From the NCBI RefSeq assembly GCF_027706845.1, contig NZ_JAQGCZ010000006.1:248001-312000 (forward strand): DNA of 64,000 nt. Reading direction: 5' to 3'. This DNA comes from Mycolicibacterium sp. BiH015. Lineage in GTDB: Bacteria; Actinomycetota; Actinomycetes; Mycobacteriales; Mycobacteriaceae. Under the pieces are notes generated by a model that searched no databases, was not told where the DNA came from, and saw only the letters and a list, made by a program, of their open reading frames with translations. Positions within the stretch are counted from its first letter, which is position 1. Each line of letters opens with the position of its first letter. Shown here piece by piece: positions 32,672 to 41,011 of the stretch. Made by a program: the position numbers and the translations under genes.

Positions 32672-33627
32672 CCGTTCTGTCTGATCGCGTGGATGAATTG
32701 ACCGCGCACGGGGTGGCCGATCATCCCTGGTTGAGGGACCACAGTTGGAGCCGGCCGAGCTGGTCGATCGCCGAATTGGAGGCCGCCAAGCGTGGGCGGA
32801 CGGTGTCGGTGGTGCTTCCTGCGCTCAACGAGGAGGAGACCGTCGCCAGCGTCGTGGAGACGATCACCCCGCTGTTGGGCGGTCTCGTCGACGAGCTGAT
32901 CGTGCTCGACTCCGGATCCACCGACGACACCGAGATCCGCGCGGTGGCCGCGGGGGCCAGGGTGGTGAGCCGTGAGGTTGCCCTGCCCGAGGTGGCGCCG
33001 CAGGCCGGCAAGGGTGAAGTCCTGTGGCGCTCGTTGGCCGCGACGACCGGCGATGTCATCGCATTCGTCGACTCCGACCTGATCGACCCCGATCCGATGT
33101 TCGTGCCCAAGCTGCTCGGCCCGCTGCTGACGGCCGAGGGCGTTCATCTGGTGAAGGGCTTCTACCGGCGCCCGTTGAAGGTCAGCGGCAAGGAGGACGC
33201 CAACGGTGGAGGACGCGTCACCGAGCTGGTCGCGCGTCCGCTGCTCGCAGCACTGCGTCCGGAACTGATGTGCCTGTACCAGCCGCTGGGTGGTGAATAC
33301 GCCGGCACCCGAGAGCTGCTGACCGCGGTGCCGTTCGCCCCTGGCTACGGCGTGGAGATCGGGCTGCTGATCGACGCGTACGACCGGCTCGGGCTCGACG
33401 CCATCGCCCAGGTCAACCTCGGGGTGCGCACCCATCGCAACCGGCCGCTGACGGAGCTGGCATCGATGAGCAGGCAGGTCATCGCGACGCTGCTGTCACG
33501 GTGCGGCATCCCGGACTCCGGGGTCGGGCTGACGCAGTTCTTCGCCGACGGGGAGGACTACACCCCGCGGACGTCGACGGTGTCGCTGGCGGACCGTCCG
33601 CCGATGATCACGCTGCGCCCGCGTTAG
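32668..33627 (+). CDS. gpgS: Glucosyl-3-phosphoglycerate synthase GpgS
   Basis: GT81-family glucosyltransferase of 319 aa that moves glucose from an NDP-glucose to 3-phosphoglycerate, first step of 6-O-methylglucose lipopolysaccharide. The GT-A fold is visible: VSVVLPALNEEETVASVVET (nucleotide binding), LDSGSTDDTEIRA, the metal motif DSD in AFVDSDLIDPDPMF and the PG-binding region LYQPLGGEYAGTRELL. ATG 32668 overlaps the folP2 stop (ATGA). Equivalent to Rv1208. A DivIVA-domain gene follows 51 bases later. Confidence 0.92.
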   Translation: MTVLSDRVDELTAHGVADHPWLRDHSWSRPSWSIAELEAAKRGRTVSVVLPALNEEETVASVVETITPLLGGLVDELIVLDSGSTDDTEIRAVAAGARVVSREVALPEVAPQAGKGEVLWRSLAATTGDVIAFVDSDLIDPDPMFVPKLLGPLLTAEGVHLVKGFYRRPLKVSGKEDANGGGRVTELVARPLLAALRPELMCLYQPLGGEYAGTRELLTAVPFAPGYGVEIGLLIDAYDRLGLDAIAQVNLGVRTHRNRPLTELASMSRQVIATLLSRCGIPDSGVGLTQFFADGEDYTPRTSTVSLADRPPMITLRPR

Positions 33628-33678
33628 GAATCCGCCTCGGCGGGGACGTTTGTCGCCGCCTTCGGGCACTATCGAGGC

Positions 33679-34044
33679 GTGACTCTCGTCCTGCTCTATC
33701 TCGTCGTGCTCGTCCTGGTCGGCATCGTGCTGTTCGCTGTCGGGAGCGTGCTCTTCGGCCGTGGTGAGGAGCTCCCGCCGCTCCCGAAGGGCACCACCGC
33801 AACAGTGCTGCCCGCGTCCGGCGTCACCGGCGCCGACGTCGACGCGGTCAAGTTCACCCAGACGCTGCGGGGCTACAAGACCAGCGAGGTGGACTGGGTG
33901 CTCGACCGGCTCGGCCAGGAACTCGACGCGCTGCGAGGTGAACTGGCGGCGGTGCGCGCCGCCCACGGCATCCCCGACCCCGCCGAGCAGGACCACGAAC
34001 CTGCCCACGCCCTGCCGCCCGAACTCGCGCGGGACGACACGTGA
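33679..34044 (+). CDS. Membrane-anchored DivIVA-domain protein (Rv1209 type)
   Basis: Protein of 121 aa with one N-terminal membrane helix (LVLLYLVVLVLVGIVLFAVG, residues 3-22), a short linker, and a DivIVA-like segment VDAVKFTQTLRGYKTSEVDW followed by a coiled-coil start (VLDRLGQELDALRGELAAVR). DivIVA relatives in mycobacteria recognise curved or growing membrane. This small, conserved neighbour of gpgS and tagA has no proven function. GTG 33679 follows a CACTAT hexamer by 6 bases. Its stop overlaps tagA by 4 bases. Confidence 0.78.
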   Translation: MTLVLLYLVVLVLVGIVLFAVGSVLFGRGEELPPLPKGTTATVLPASGVTGADVDAVKFTQTLRGYKTSEVDWVLDRLGQELDALRGELAAVRAAHGIPDPAEQDHEPAHALPPELARDDT

Positions 34045-34649
34045 CGGCGGCCGAGGTCGACGCCCGCGTCCGCTGCGGCTGGATCGACCAGTCCCGGCTC
34101 TCAGCAGACGACTTCGCGCTCTACCGCGACTACCACGACACCGAATGGGGCCGCCCGCTGCGCGATTCGGCGGCGCTGTTCGAGCGGGTCAGCTTGGAGG
34201 CATTCCAGAGCGGGCTCTCCTGGCTGATCATCCTGCGCAAGCGTGACAACTTCCGTGCCGCGTTCGACGGGTTCGACGTCGAGCGGATCGCGCGCTACGG
34301 CGATCGCGATGTCGAGCGCCTGATGGGCGATGCCGGAATTGTGCGTAACCGCGCCAAGATCGAGGCGACGATCGCCAATGCGCGTGTCGTCGCGGACATG
34401 GCCGACGGAGGGGTCGACCTGGCCGAGCTGCTGTGGTCGTTCGCTCCCGCCGACCGTGTGACGCGGGCGCGGCCTGCCGGCTTGTCGGACGTCGCCGCGG
34501 TGACGGCCGAATCCACGGCGATGGCCAAGGAACTCAAGAAGCGCGGCATGCGGTTCGTCGGCCCCACCACGGCCTACGCGCTGATGCAGGCCACCGGCAT
34601 GGTCGACGACCACGTGACCGACTGTTGGGTGCCGCGACTGGAGAACTGA
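34041..34649 (+). CDS. tagA: DNA-3-methyladenine glycosylase I TagA
   Basis: Base-excision repair enzyme (202 aa) that removes 3-methyladenine. The E. coli Tag zinc snap is recognisable: RCGW at residue 10 (Cys), YHDTEWG (His) and, at the C-terminus, VDDHVTDCWVPR (His and Cys). The helix-hairpin-helix-like core with the base pocket is EAFQSGLSWLIILRKRDNFR. GTG 34041 overlaps the DivIVA gene stop, so the genes from gpgS to tagA may form one unit. Same place and order as Rv1210. Confidence 0.92.
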   Translation: MTAAEVDARVRCGWIDQSRLSADDFALYRDYHDTEWGRPLRDSAALFERVSLEAFQSGLSWLIILRKRDNFRAAFDGFDVERIARYGDRDVERLMGDAGIVRNRAKIEATIANARVVADMADGGVDLAELLWSFAPADRVTRARPAGLSDVAAVTAESTAMAKELKKRGMRFVGPTTAYALMQATGMVDDHVTDCWVPRLEN

Positions 34650-34873
34650 TGCACCACGTGATTGCGTTGCGCGCGACGGTCTCGCGGCCACGGCGTCGGC
34701 GCCATCCGGGCAGCTATAGCCGGGTCTTCGCACACGAGCTGGCCCGGATAGGGAACAATGGAGGTCTGTAGCAGTTCAGAGTCGGGTGCTGTCAGTGCAT
34801 GTAGATGGTGCCTGGCGCCGGCTCACAAGCAGACCAGGCCCTGACGGGCGGCCCATGGTGGAGGGAGCACTCG

Positions 34874-35041
34874 ATGGCGGCGATGAAGCCCCGGACCGGA
34901 GACGGTCCACTGGAAGCAACCAAGGAGGGGCGAGGCATCGTGATGCGGGTTCCATTGGAAGGCGGTGGCCGCCTTGTCGTCGAACTCACGCCGGAGGAGG
35001 CAGCCGCGCTCGGCGATGAGCTCAAGGGTGTGACGAGCTAG
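34874..35041 (+). CDS. Conserved DUF3117 small protein (Rv1211 type)
   Basis: A 55-residue soluble protein, almost identical to Rv1211 from memory (MKPRTGDGPLEATKEGRGIV, then RVPLEGGGRLVVELTPEEAA). The strong ribosome site GGAGGGA lies before ATG 34874. DUF3117 proteins are found across actinobacteria, usually as single small genes; no activity is known. The 224 bases before it contain only its upstream region, with nothing else recognised. Confidence 0.85.
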   Translation: MAAMKPRTGDGPLEATKEGRGIVMRVPLEGGGRLVVELTPEEAAALGDELKGVTS

Positions 35042-35053
35042 CGTCGCCCACCG

Positions 35054-36217
35054 CTACGCCGAGACTTTCCGGTAGATCTCCAGGGTCTGCTCGGCGATCT
35101 GTGCCCAGGAGAATTCGTCGATGCACCGCCGGCGTCCGGCCAGGCCGTATCGGCGGGCCCTGTCGGGGTCGGCAACCAGCGCATTGACCGCGGAGGCCAG
35201 CTCGTGCTCGAAAGTTTTCGTGGCGTTCGGGCTGTAGTGCACCAGCAGGCCGGTCCGCTGGTCGGCGACGACCTCAGGGATACCGCCCACGTCGGAGGCG
35301 ACCACGGCCGTGGCGCAGGCCATCGCCTCGAGGTTGACGATCCCGAGCGGTTCGTACACCGATGGGCACACGAAAACGGTTGCTGCCGATAGTATTTCGT
35401 CGATCTTGGGTTGGGGCAGCATCTCCCGGACCCAGAACACGCCGGCGCGGGCATTCGACAGTGCCTGGACCGCCGACGCGATCTCCTCGGCGATTTCGGG
35501 GGTGTCGGGGGCGCCGGCGCAGAGCACCAGCTGGACCTCGGGGGCGAAATGATGGGCGGCCGCCACCAGGTGTGCCACCCCTTTCTGGCGCGTGATCCGG
35601 CCGACGAATGCGACGATCGGGCGCGACAGGTCCACCCCGAGGGCGGTCAGCACGGAATCCTCCCCGCCAGGTTCGACCGGGTGCCACTTGTCGGTGTCGA
35701 TCCCGTTGAGGACCACGTGCACGCGCTCGGCATCCAGCGCCGGATACGTGCGCAGGACGTCCTCACGCATCCCAGAGCTCACTGCGATGACGGCGTCGGC
35801 GGCCTCGACGGCCGTCTTCTCCACCCAGGACGAGATCCGGTAGCCGCCACCGAGTTGCTCTGCTTTCCACGGCCGCATCGGCTCGAGAGAGTGGGCGGTG
35901 AGAACGTGGGGTATGTCGTACAGCATGGCTGAGAGATGTCCCGCCATCCCGGCGTACCACGTGTGCGAATGAGCCACCGTGGCCGCCGACGCGGCGTTGA
36001 CCATCGTGAGGTCGGCCGACAGTGTCGCGAGCGCGGGGTTGGCGCCGGTGAGTGCGGGGTCGGGCTGGGCAACGGTGGCGCCCGGTCGCGGCGCGCCCAT
36101 GCAGTGCACGTCGACCTCGCACAGCCGTCGCAGTTGAGCGACCAGCTCGGTCACGTGTACGCCGGCGCCGCCGTACACCTCGGGCGGATATTCCCGTGTC
36201 ATCATCGCCACCCGCAT
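35054..36217 (-). CDS. glgM: Alpha-glucan glycosyltransferase GlgM (GlgA-type)
   Basis: GT4/GT-B glycosyltransferase of 387 aa, the same length as Rv1212c. In mycobacteria it uses ADP-glucose, mainly to make maltose 1-phosphate for the GlgE pathway to alpha-glucan and capsule. The N-terminal donor/acceptor loop MMTREYPPEVYGGAGVHVTE is clear, as are AHSLEPMRPWKAEQLGGGYR, FVGRITRQKGVAHLVAAAHH and the C-terminal GT motif VYEPLGIVNLEAMACATAVV. ATG 36217 has the hexamer TACGGT 6 bases upstream. Divergent from glgC. Confidence 0.92.
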   Translation of the reverse strand: MRVAMMTREYPPEVYGGAGVHVTELVAQLRRLCEVDVHCMGAPRPGATVAQPDPALTGANPALATLSADLTMVNAASAATVAHSHTWYAGMAGHLSAMLYDIPHVLTAHSLEPMRPWKAEQLGGGYRISSWVEKTAVEAADAVIAVSSGMREDVLRTYPALDAERVHVVLNGIDTDKWHPVEPGGEDSVLTALGVDLSRPIVAFVGRITRQKGVAHLVAAAHHFAPEVQLVLCAGAPDTPEIAEEIASAVQALSNARAGVFWVREMLPQPKIDEILSAATVFVCPSVYEPLGIVNLEAMACATAVVASDVGGIPEVVADQRTGLLVHYSPNATKTFEHELASAVNALVADPDRARRYGLAGRRRCIDEFSWAQIAEQTLEIYRKVSA

Positions 36218-36223
36218 GCTGTG

Positions 36224-36339
36224 ACCGTATCCAACTTCGCCGCCCGCTGCGAAGCATCCCCAATTGTCTTGACGGACAGCCCGAGAACTCGCCACAAAAG
36301 CACGAATGGCTGGCCCCTGCCCGTACCTGCGGATAGGTT
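36224..36339. promoter_or_regulatory. Divergent glgM/glgC promoter region
   Basis: TACGGT on the minus strand (36229-36224) stands 6 bases from the glgM ATG, and TAGGTT on the plus strand (36334-36339) stands 6 bases from the glgC ATG. Both genes of the ADP-glucose route thus look leaderless and share a 128-bp gap. Confidence 0.58.
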
Positions 36340-36345
36340 GGCATC

Positions 36346-37560
36346 ATGAGGGAAGCGCCACATGTGCTGGGCATCGTCCTGGCCGGCGGGGAGGGGAAGC
36401 GGCTCTATCCGCTGACGGCCGACCGCGCCAAACCCGCCGTTCCCTTCGGCGGCGGCTACCGGCTCATCGATTTCGTGCTCTCGAATCTCGTCAACGCCCG
36501 ATATTTGCGTATCTGCGTGCTCACGCAGTACAAGTCGCATTCGCTGGACCGCCACATCTCGCAGAACTGGCGGCTGTCCGGGCTTGCCGGCGAGTACATC
36601 ACGCCGGTCCCTGCGCAGCAGCGGCTCGGCCCACGCTGGTACACCGGCTCGGCTGATGCGATCTATCAGTCGATGAACCTGATCTACGACGAGGATCCCG
36701 ACTACATCGTGATCTTCGGTGCCGACCACGTCTACCGCATGGATCCCGAGCAGATGGTGCAGCAGCACATCGAAAGCGGCGCGGGGGCGACGGTCGCCGG
36801 GATCCGGGTGCCGCGTGCCGAGGCCAGTGCGTTCGGCTGCATCGACGCCGACGATTCGGGCCGAATCCGCGGGTTCATCGAAAAGCCGGCCAACCCGCCG
36901 GGAACGCCGGACGATCCGGAGCAGACGTTCGTGTCGATGGGTAACTACATCTTCACGACCAAAGTGCTGATCGATGCCATCCGGGCCGACGCCGACGACG
37001 ACGATTCCGACCACGACATGGGCGGCGACATCATCCCCAGGCTCGTCGAAGACGGCATGGCCGCCGTGTACGACTTCAACAACAACGAGGTGCCCGGTGC
37101 GACCGAGCGCGACCACGGGTACTGGCGCGACGTCGGCACGCTCGACGCGTTCTACGACGCGCACATGGATTTGGTGTCGGTGCATCCGGTGTTCAACCTC
37201 TACAACAAGCGATGGCCCATCCGCGGCGGCGCCGAGAACCTGGCGCCTGCGAAGTTCGTCAACGGCGGCTCCGCGCAGGAGTCCGTGGTCGGTGCAGGCA
37301 GCATCATTTCGGCTGCGTCGGTGCGTAATTCGGTGCTGTCGTCCAACGTCGTGATCGATGACGGGGCGATCGTCGAGGGAAGTGTGATCATGCCCGGAGC
37401 TCGTATCGGGCGCGGAGCGGTGGTGCGGCACGCGATCCTCGACAAGAACGTCGTCGTCGGCCCCGGAGAGATGGTCGGAGTCGATCTCGAAAAGGACCGA
37501 GAACGCTTCTCGGTCAGTGCCGGGGGCGTGGTGGCCGTCGGTAAGGGTGTCTGGATCTGA
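36346..37560 (+). CDS. glgC: ADP-glucose pyrophosphorylase GlgC
   Basis: Nucleotidyltransferase of 404 aa that makes ADP-glucose from glucose 1-phosphate and ATP, supplying GlgM. The N-terminal domain has the activating-loop signature LAGGEGKRLYPLTADRAKPA and PVPFGG region, then YTGSADAIYQSMNLIYDEDP, IFGADHVYRMDPEQMV and the metal site GYWRDVGTLDAFYDAHMDLV. A C-terminal beta-helix with hexapeptide repeats follows (ASVRNSVLSSNVVIDDGAIV). Length equals that of Rv1213. The ATG has no Shine-Dalgarno sequence and is predicted leaderless. Confidence 0.93.
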   Translation: MREAPHVLGIVLAGGEGKRLYPLTADRAKPAVPFGGGYRLIDFVLSNLVNARYLRICVLTQYKSHSLDRHISQNWRLSGLAGEYITPVPAQQRLGPRWYTGSADAIYQSMNLIYDEDPDYIVIFGADHVYRMDPEQMVQQHIESGAGATVAGIRVPRAEASAFGCIDADDSGRIRGFIEKPANPPGTPDDPEQTFVSMGNYIFTTKVLIDAIRADADDDDSDHDMGGDIIPRLVEDGMAAVYDFNNNEVPGATERDHGYWRDVGTLDAFYDAHMDLVSVHPVFNLYNKRWPIRGGAENLAPAKFVNGGSAQESVVGAGSIISAASVRNSVLSSNVVIDDGAIVEGSVIMPGARIGRGAVVRHAILDKNVVVGPGEMVGVDLEKDRERFSVSAGGVVAVGKGVWI

Positions 37561-37572
37561 GCGACACGACCC

Positions 37573-38055
37573 TCAGCTGACCGGAACCCGCCGGGGTCGG
37601 TCCGACGTGGGCCAGACGTATGTCAGGTCGTCGGGCACCGCGGGAAAGAACGCCCGGTAGTGCTCAGAGTCCTTCCGGATCAACGCCGACTGATGGCTGA
37701 GGTGGAACTCGATGTCACCTAGCCAGGGCGGCAGCTCTGCGGCCGTCGCAAGCTCGTCCTGCGTGCGGATCGCCGACAGTCCCGTCCCCGCCGCGAGATC
37801 GGTCCGCAGGGTCGCCGCGCAGGTGTCGGCGCGGCCCTGCCCGCACCACACCGCGCAGACGTCGAGGCCATAGCGAACCAGAGCCTCCTCATAGCCGGCC
37901 CACATCGCGACGGCGGGATGGCGACGCCAGCCGTAGCCGGGGACGGTCAGGGCGCGCAGCACCTGGATGGTTTCGACGCGTTGCTTGCCGAGACGACGGA
38001 TGTCCAGCACACCTGCCGAATCGGCGAATCCCGGATAGGGCAGAAACGTCTGCAT
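37573..38055 (-). CDS. MSMEG_6728-family / endonuclease V-like protein
   Basis: Protein of 160 aa starting MQTFLPYPGFADSAGVLDIR RLGKQRVE and containing PAVAMWAGYEEALVRYGLDV, then LPPWLGDIEFHLSHQSALIR. This matches a family annotated as MSMEG_6728-like and distantly related to pyrimidine-dimer DNA glycosylase (endonuclease V); activity in mycobacteria is not known to me. ATG 38055 starts the conserved domain; the longer frame adds low-complexity sequence. It converges on glgC with 12 bases between stops. Confidence 0.75.
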   Translation of the reverse strand: MQTFLPYPGFADSAGVLDIRRLGKQRVETIQVLRALTVPGYGWRRHPAVAMWAGYEEALVRYGLDVCAVWCGQGRADTCAATLRTDLAAGTGLSAIRTQDELATAAELPPWLGDIEFHLSHQSALIRKDSEHYRAFFPAVPDDLTYVWPTSDRPRRVPVS

Positions 38056-38093
38056 GGACGCCGGGATACCCGCGATCGGGAAGTGGCCACGGA

Positions 38094-38675
38094 TCAGCTG
38101 CGTTGTTTCGCCCGCCGCCGACGGATGATCCGCACCGCGGCCCACGCCAGCGCGACCACCGCCAGCAGCACGAGGACAGGCACCAGAATCGCGAGGAACA
38201 CCAGCACGACGCTGGCGATGTCCTCGAGTGTGCTCAGCACCGGTGCGGCCATTCCCGCGGTCGCGACGTTGGCGGCCGGCCGCACCGTCGACTTCGTCAG
38301 CGAGACGACAAGGGCGGTGATGACCCCGATGGCGACCGGAATCCACTGGCCGGACTGGGCGAACGCGCCGGGGTCGGTGACCGTCGCCGTCTGTGCGGCG
38401 GTTCCGGATCCGAAGACGATGCCGCCTGCCGTCGGCCGGACGAACGTCTGGACGACGTCGTTGACGCTGTCGAGGGCCGGCACCTTGTCGGCGACGATTT
38501 CCACGGCCAGCAGGACGGCCACGATCGTCATCACCCAGCCGTTCTCCAGCCAGGACCAGCCGGCGGGCAACGCCACCAGGTCGGTGAACCGCGCCAGGAG
38601 TCCGAGCGCGAGCAGTGGGATGTAGGCGTTGAGGCCCGCCGCCGTCGCCAGGCCGAACCCGGTGAGGAGCTCCAT
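38094..38675 (-). CDS. DUF4126 integral membrane protein
   Basis: Protein of 193 aa with about five hydrophobic segments (first GFGLATAAGLNAYIPLLALG, last VLVFLAILVPVLVLLAVVAL) and a basic tail RIIRRRRAKQRS on the cytoplasmic side. The pattern corresponds to the DUF4126 family, of unknown function. ATG 38675 lies 6 bases after a CATACT hexamer, so a leaderless start is likely. It precedes the MSMEG_6728-like gene by 38 bases on the same strand. Confidence 0.78.
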   Translation of the reverse strand: MELLTGFGLATAAGLNAYIPLLALGLLARFTDLVALPAGWSWLENGWVMTIVAVLLAVEIVADKVPALDSVNDVVQTFVRPTAGGIVFGSGTAAQTATVTDPGAFAQSGQWIPVAIGVITALVVSLTKSTVRPAANVATAGMAAPVLSTLEDIASVVLVFLAILVPVLVLLAVVALAWAAVRIIRRRRAKQRS

Positions 38676-38711
38676 GACGTCAGTATGCGTCGGGGCGGGC
38701 CTCGCCGGCGG

Positions 38712-39386
38712 TCACCACACCCCGGGGATCAGCCGGTAGCGCACCTGCCGCGTGTAATCGCGATAGCCGGTGAGCTCGGCGTTGAGCAGCTTCTCCTCGT
38801 CGAGAATGCGGGCCGCCAGCACCGGGACCGCGGCCACGACGGCGAGCAGACCCCACAGAGAATCGAGTGCCGGTGGTGTGCCCACCATCATGATCACCGT
38901 GCCGAAGTACATCGGATGACGCACCAGCCCGTAGAGCCCTGTCGAGACCAGCGGCTGGTCGTCCTCCACCCGGATCGTGGCTGCGGCGTAGTTGTTCTGC
39001 ACGATCACCAATTGCGCGATGCTGAGGCCGACCGCCACCAGGACATTGCCGACGATGACGAGCCAGGTCGGCACCGCCGACCAGCCGAAGCGGTGATCCA
39101 GCGCCGAGAGCGCAAAGGTGACGAAGACCAGACCCATCGTCATGCTGATGATGACCCGCTGTGCAGGACGGCTTTCCGCCCCCGGCCCCACCTTCATGCG
39201 GCGTGCGAGGGCCTCGGGGTGGCGAGCGGCGAGAACGGCGGACGGGACCATCGTCGTCACCGCGAACACGGCCACGAACACCCAGGCCTGCCAATAGTGG
39301 ACGGTGCCTGCGGGCACGAACAGTGCGACAGCGAAGAAGGCGATCCCGAACGCCGTCGACGCCAATGCCTGTACCGCAGTCTTCAT
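38712..39386 (-). CDS. Isoprenylcysteine methyltransferase-like membrane protein
   Basis: Integral membrane protein of 224 aa, about six helices, in the ICMT/NnrU-like methyltransferase superfamily. The C-terminal SAM-binding signature is present: STGLYGLVRHPMYFGTVIMM and DEEKLLNAELTGYRDYTRQV RYRLIPG. In bacteria such proteins are thought to methylate small lipids or thiols; the substrate is unknown. ATG 39386 begins MKTAVQALASTAFGIAFFAV. It lies 8 bases after the exporter permease gene and may share its transcript, hence possibly RaaS control. Confidence 0.82.
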   Translation of the reverse strand: MKTAVQALASTAFGIAFFAVALFVPAGTVHYWQAWVFVAVFAVTTMVPSAVLAARHPEALARRMKVGPGAESRPAQRVIISMTMGLVFVTFALSALDHRFGWSAVPTWLVIVGNVLVAVGLSIAQLVIVQNNYAAATIRVEDDQPLVSTGLYGLVRHPMYFGTVIMMVGTPPALDSLWGLLAVVAAVPVLAARILDEEKLLNAELTGYRDYTRQVRYRLIPGVW

Positions 39387-39394
39387 CTGGGCTC

Positions 39395-41011
39395 CTACAT
39401 TGCATCCCGCCGCCGATAGAGGAGCCCGGCGGCGATCGTGAAAATCGTTGCGGTCAACAGCATCACGAGCAAGGCGGGGACGGGGACGTCGAGGGGGACA
39501 GTGGTGCGGCCCACCGGTGAGAGGTCGATCAGCCAGCGAGGCAGTCGAAGAAGGGCGCCCAGGTAGAGCGAGAGCACGACGAAGGCCACTGCGGACCAGG
39601 CGATCCAGGTCTGGCGCAGCGCGACGGCGAGCGCAGCCACCCCGGCCAGCACAGTGAGGGCCGGGACATGGGCGAGGCCGGCCAGCGTCAGTTTCGGGAT
39701 GGTGCCAAGGTCGCCCACTGTCGCGCCGGCGCCGATTCCGTTGCCGAGGCCCGCGAAGAACATCAGCACAACTGCCCCGAGCGTCGCCGACAGGACGGCC
39801 GTCAGCAGCCAGCGCCACCGCGATACCGCGCCAGCCAGCACCACCTCACCGAGTCCGGACTGTTCGTCGGAGTGGACCCGCAACACCGCCGAAACCACAC
39901 AGGCGCCTGCCGCTGCGGAGAGGAACTGGGTCATCGTCGTGTACACGCCGTCGGTGCCCTGCGTCGAGATCACCCGGGCGATCAGCTCGTTCTCCTCGGC
40001 ATTCTCGATGAGCGACTTCGTCATCGACCCGAAAGCCAGGCCCGCCACGAACAGACCGACCGACCAGCCGATGAACTGTCCGCGCTGCAGGGTCAGGTGC
40101 AGGCCGAGCACTCCGGAGACCGGCCGCGCATCGGGTTGCTCGCCCCGGGAAGCGACGGTGCCGTCGTCATACTGGCGGCGCGCCTCCAGCACTGCCGCCA
40201 GCGCGATCAGGAACACCGTCAGCGCGACGAGAAGGGCGAGCGGCCACCACCGTAGGTCGACGAACGCCCGCATCTGTTGTGCCCACGCGATGGGGGAGAA
40301 CCAGCTAAGCGCAGAGCCGGAGTTGTCGATCACATCACCGATGCCGCGAACGAGCGCGGCAAGAGCCAAGGTCGCCATCGCGGCACCTGTCGCTGCGCGG
40401 GCGACGCGCCACATCTGTGCCGTCACCGCGGCGACGGCGCCGAACACCGTGGCGACCGCCGTCACTCCCAGACACATCGCTGCCGAGTCGGTGACGCCGA
40501 AACCGGCGCTCGCCATCCCCGCCGTCATCGTCACCGCGAGCACGGCGTTCACGCCGATCACGACCGTCAACGCCGCGGTGGTCCGTGCGTAGCGACCGAC
40601 GACCGACGCGAGGACGAGTTCGGCGGTGCCGCTCTCCTCTTCGGCCCGGGTATGCCGAATCACCGTGAGAATCGCCAGGATCGACGTCGCGACGAGGAGC
40701 GTCAGCATCAGCTCGTTGGCGATCATGGCGCCGAGGTCGGTCTCGTTGCCGCCGAACATCGGTCCGCCCAGCATCATTCCGGCGGGAGTCTTGAGCAGAT
40801 CGACCCGCGCTTGGCGTTGCGCCTCCTCGGGATAGGCGAGCCTGACGCCCTCGGGTGCGTAGGCCATCGTCAGCGTCAACGCGGCGACCCAGATGGACAG
40901 GCGAAGTCGATCGCGTCTGAGCGCGAGCCGGACGAGGTGCCCGGTGCCTGTCCACGGTGACACCGGCGGCGGGGCCGTGTGCCGGTGCGAGGCAGTCACG
41001 GTCGCGCTCAT
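39395..41011 (-). CDS. ABC-2 type exporter permease (Rv1217c type)
   Basis: Membrane subunit of an ABC drug exporter, 538 aa with about 12 hydrophobic segments arranged as two similar halves. The start SATVTASHRHTAPPP VSPW leads into RLALRRDRLRLSIWVAALTL, and the extracytoplasmic loop after MLGGPMFGGNETDLGAMIAN is typical of the tetronasin-type permeases. ATG 41011 overlaps the ATPase gene by 4 bases. It pairs with the ATPase at 41008-41913; the homologous Rv1217c-Rv1218c pump exports several drugs and is repressed by the TetR protein Rv1219c. Confidence 0.87.
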   Translation of the reverse strand: MSATVTASHRHTAPPPVSPWTGTGHLVRLALRRDRLRLSIWVAALTLTMAYAPEGVRLAYPEEAQRQARVDLLKTPAGMMLGGPMFGGNETDLGAMIANELMLTLLVATSILAILTVIRHTRAEEESGTAELVLASVVGRYARTTAALTVVIGVNAVLAVTMTAGMASAGFGVTDSAAMCLGVTAVATVFGAVAAVTAQMWRVARAATGAAMATLALAALVRGIGDVIDNSGSALSWFSPIAWAQQMRAFVDLRWWPLALLVALTVFLIALAAVLEARRQYDDGTVASRGEQPDARPVSGVLGLHLTLQRGQFIGWSVGLFVAGLAFGSMTKSLIENAEENELIARVISTQGTDGVYTTMTQFLSAAAGACVVSAVLRVHSDEQSGLGEVVLAGAVSRWRWLLTAVLSATLGAVVLMFFAGLGNGIGAGATVGDLGTIPKLTLAGLAHVPALTVLAGVAALAVALRQTWIAWSAVAFVVLSLYLGALLRLPRWLIDLSPVGRTTVPLDVPVPALLVMLLTATIFTIAAGLLYRRRDAM

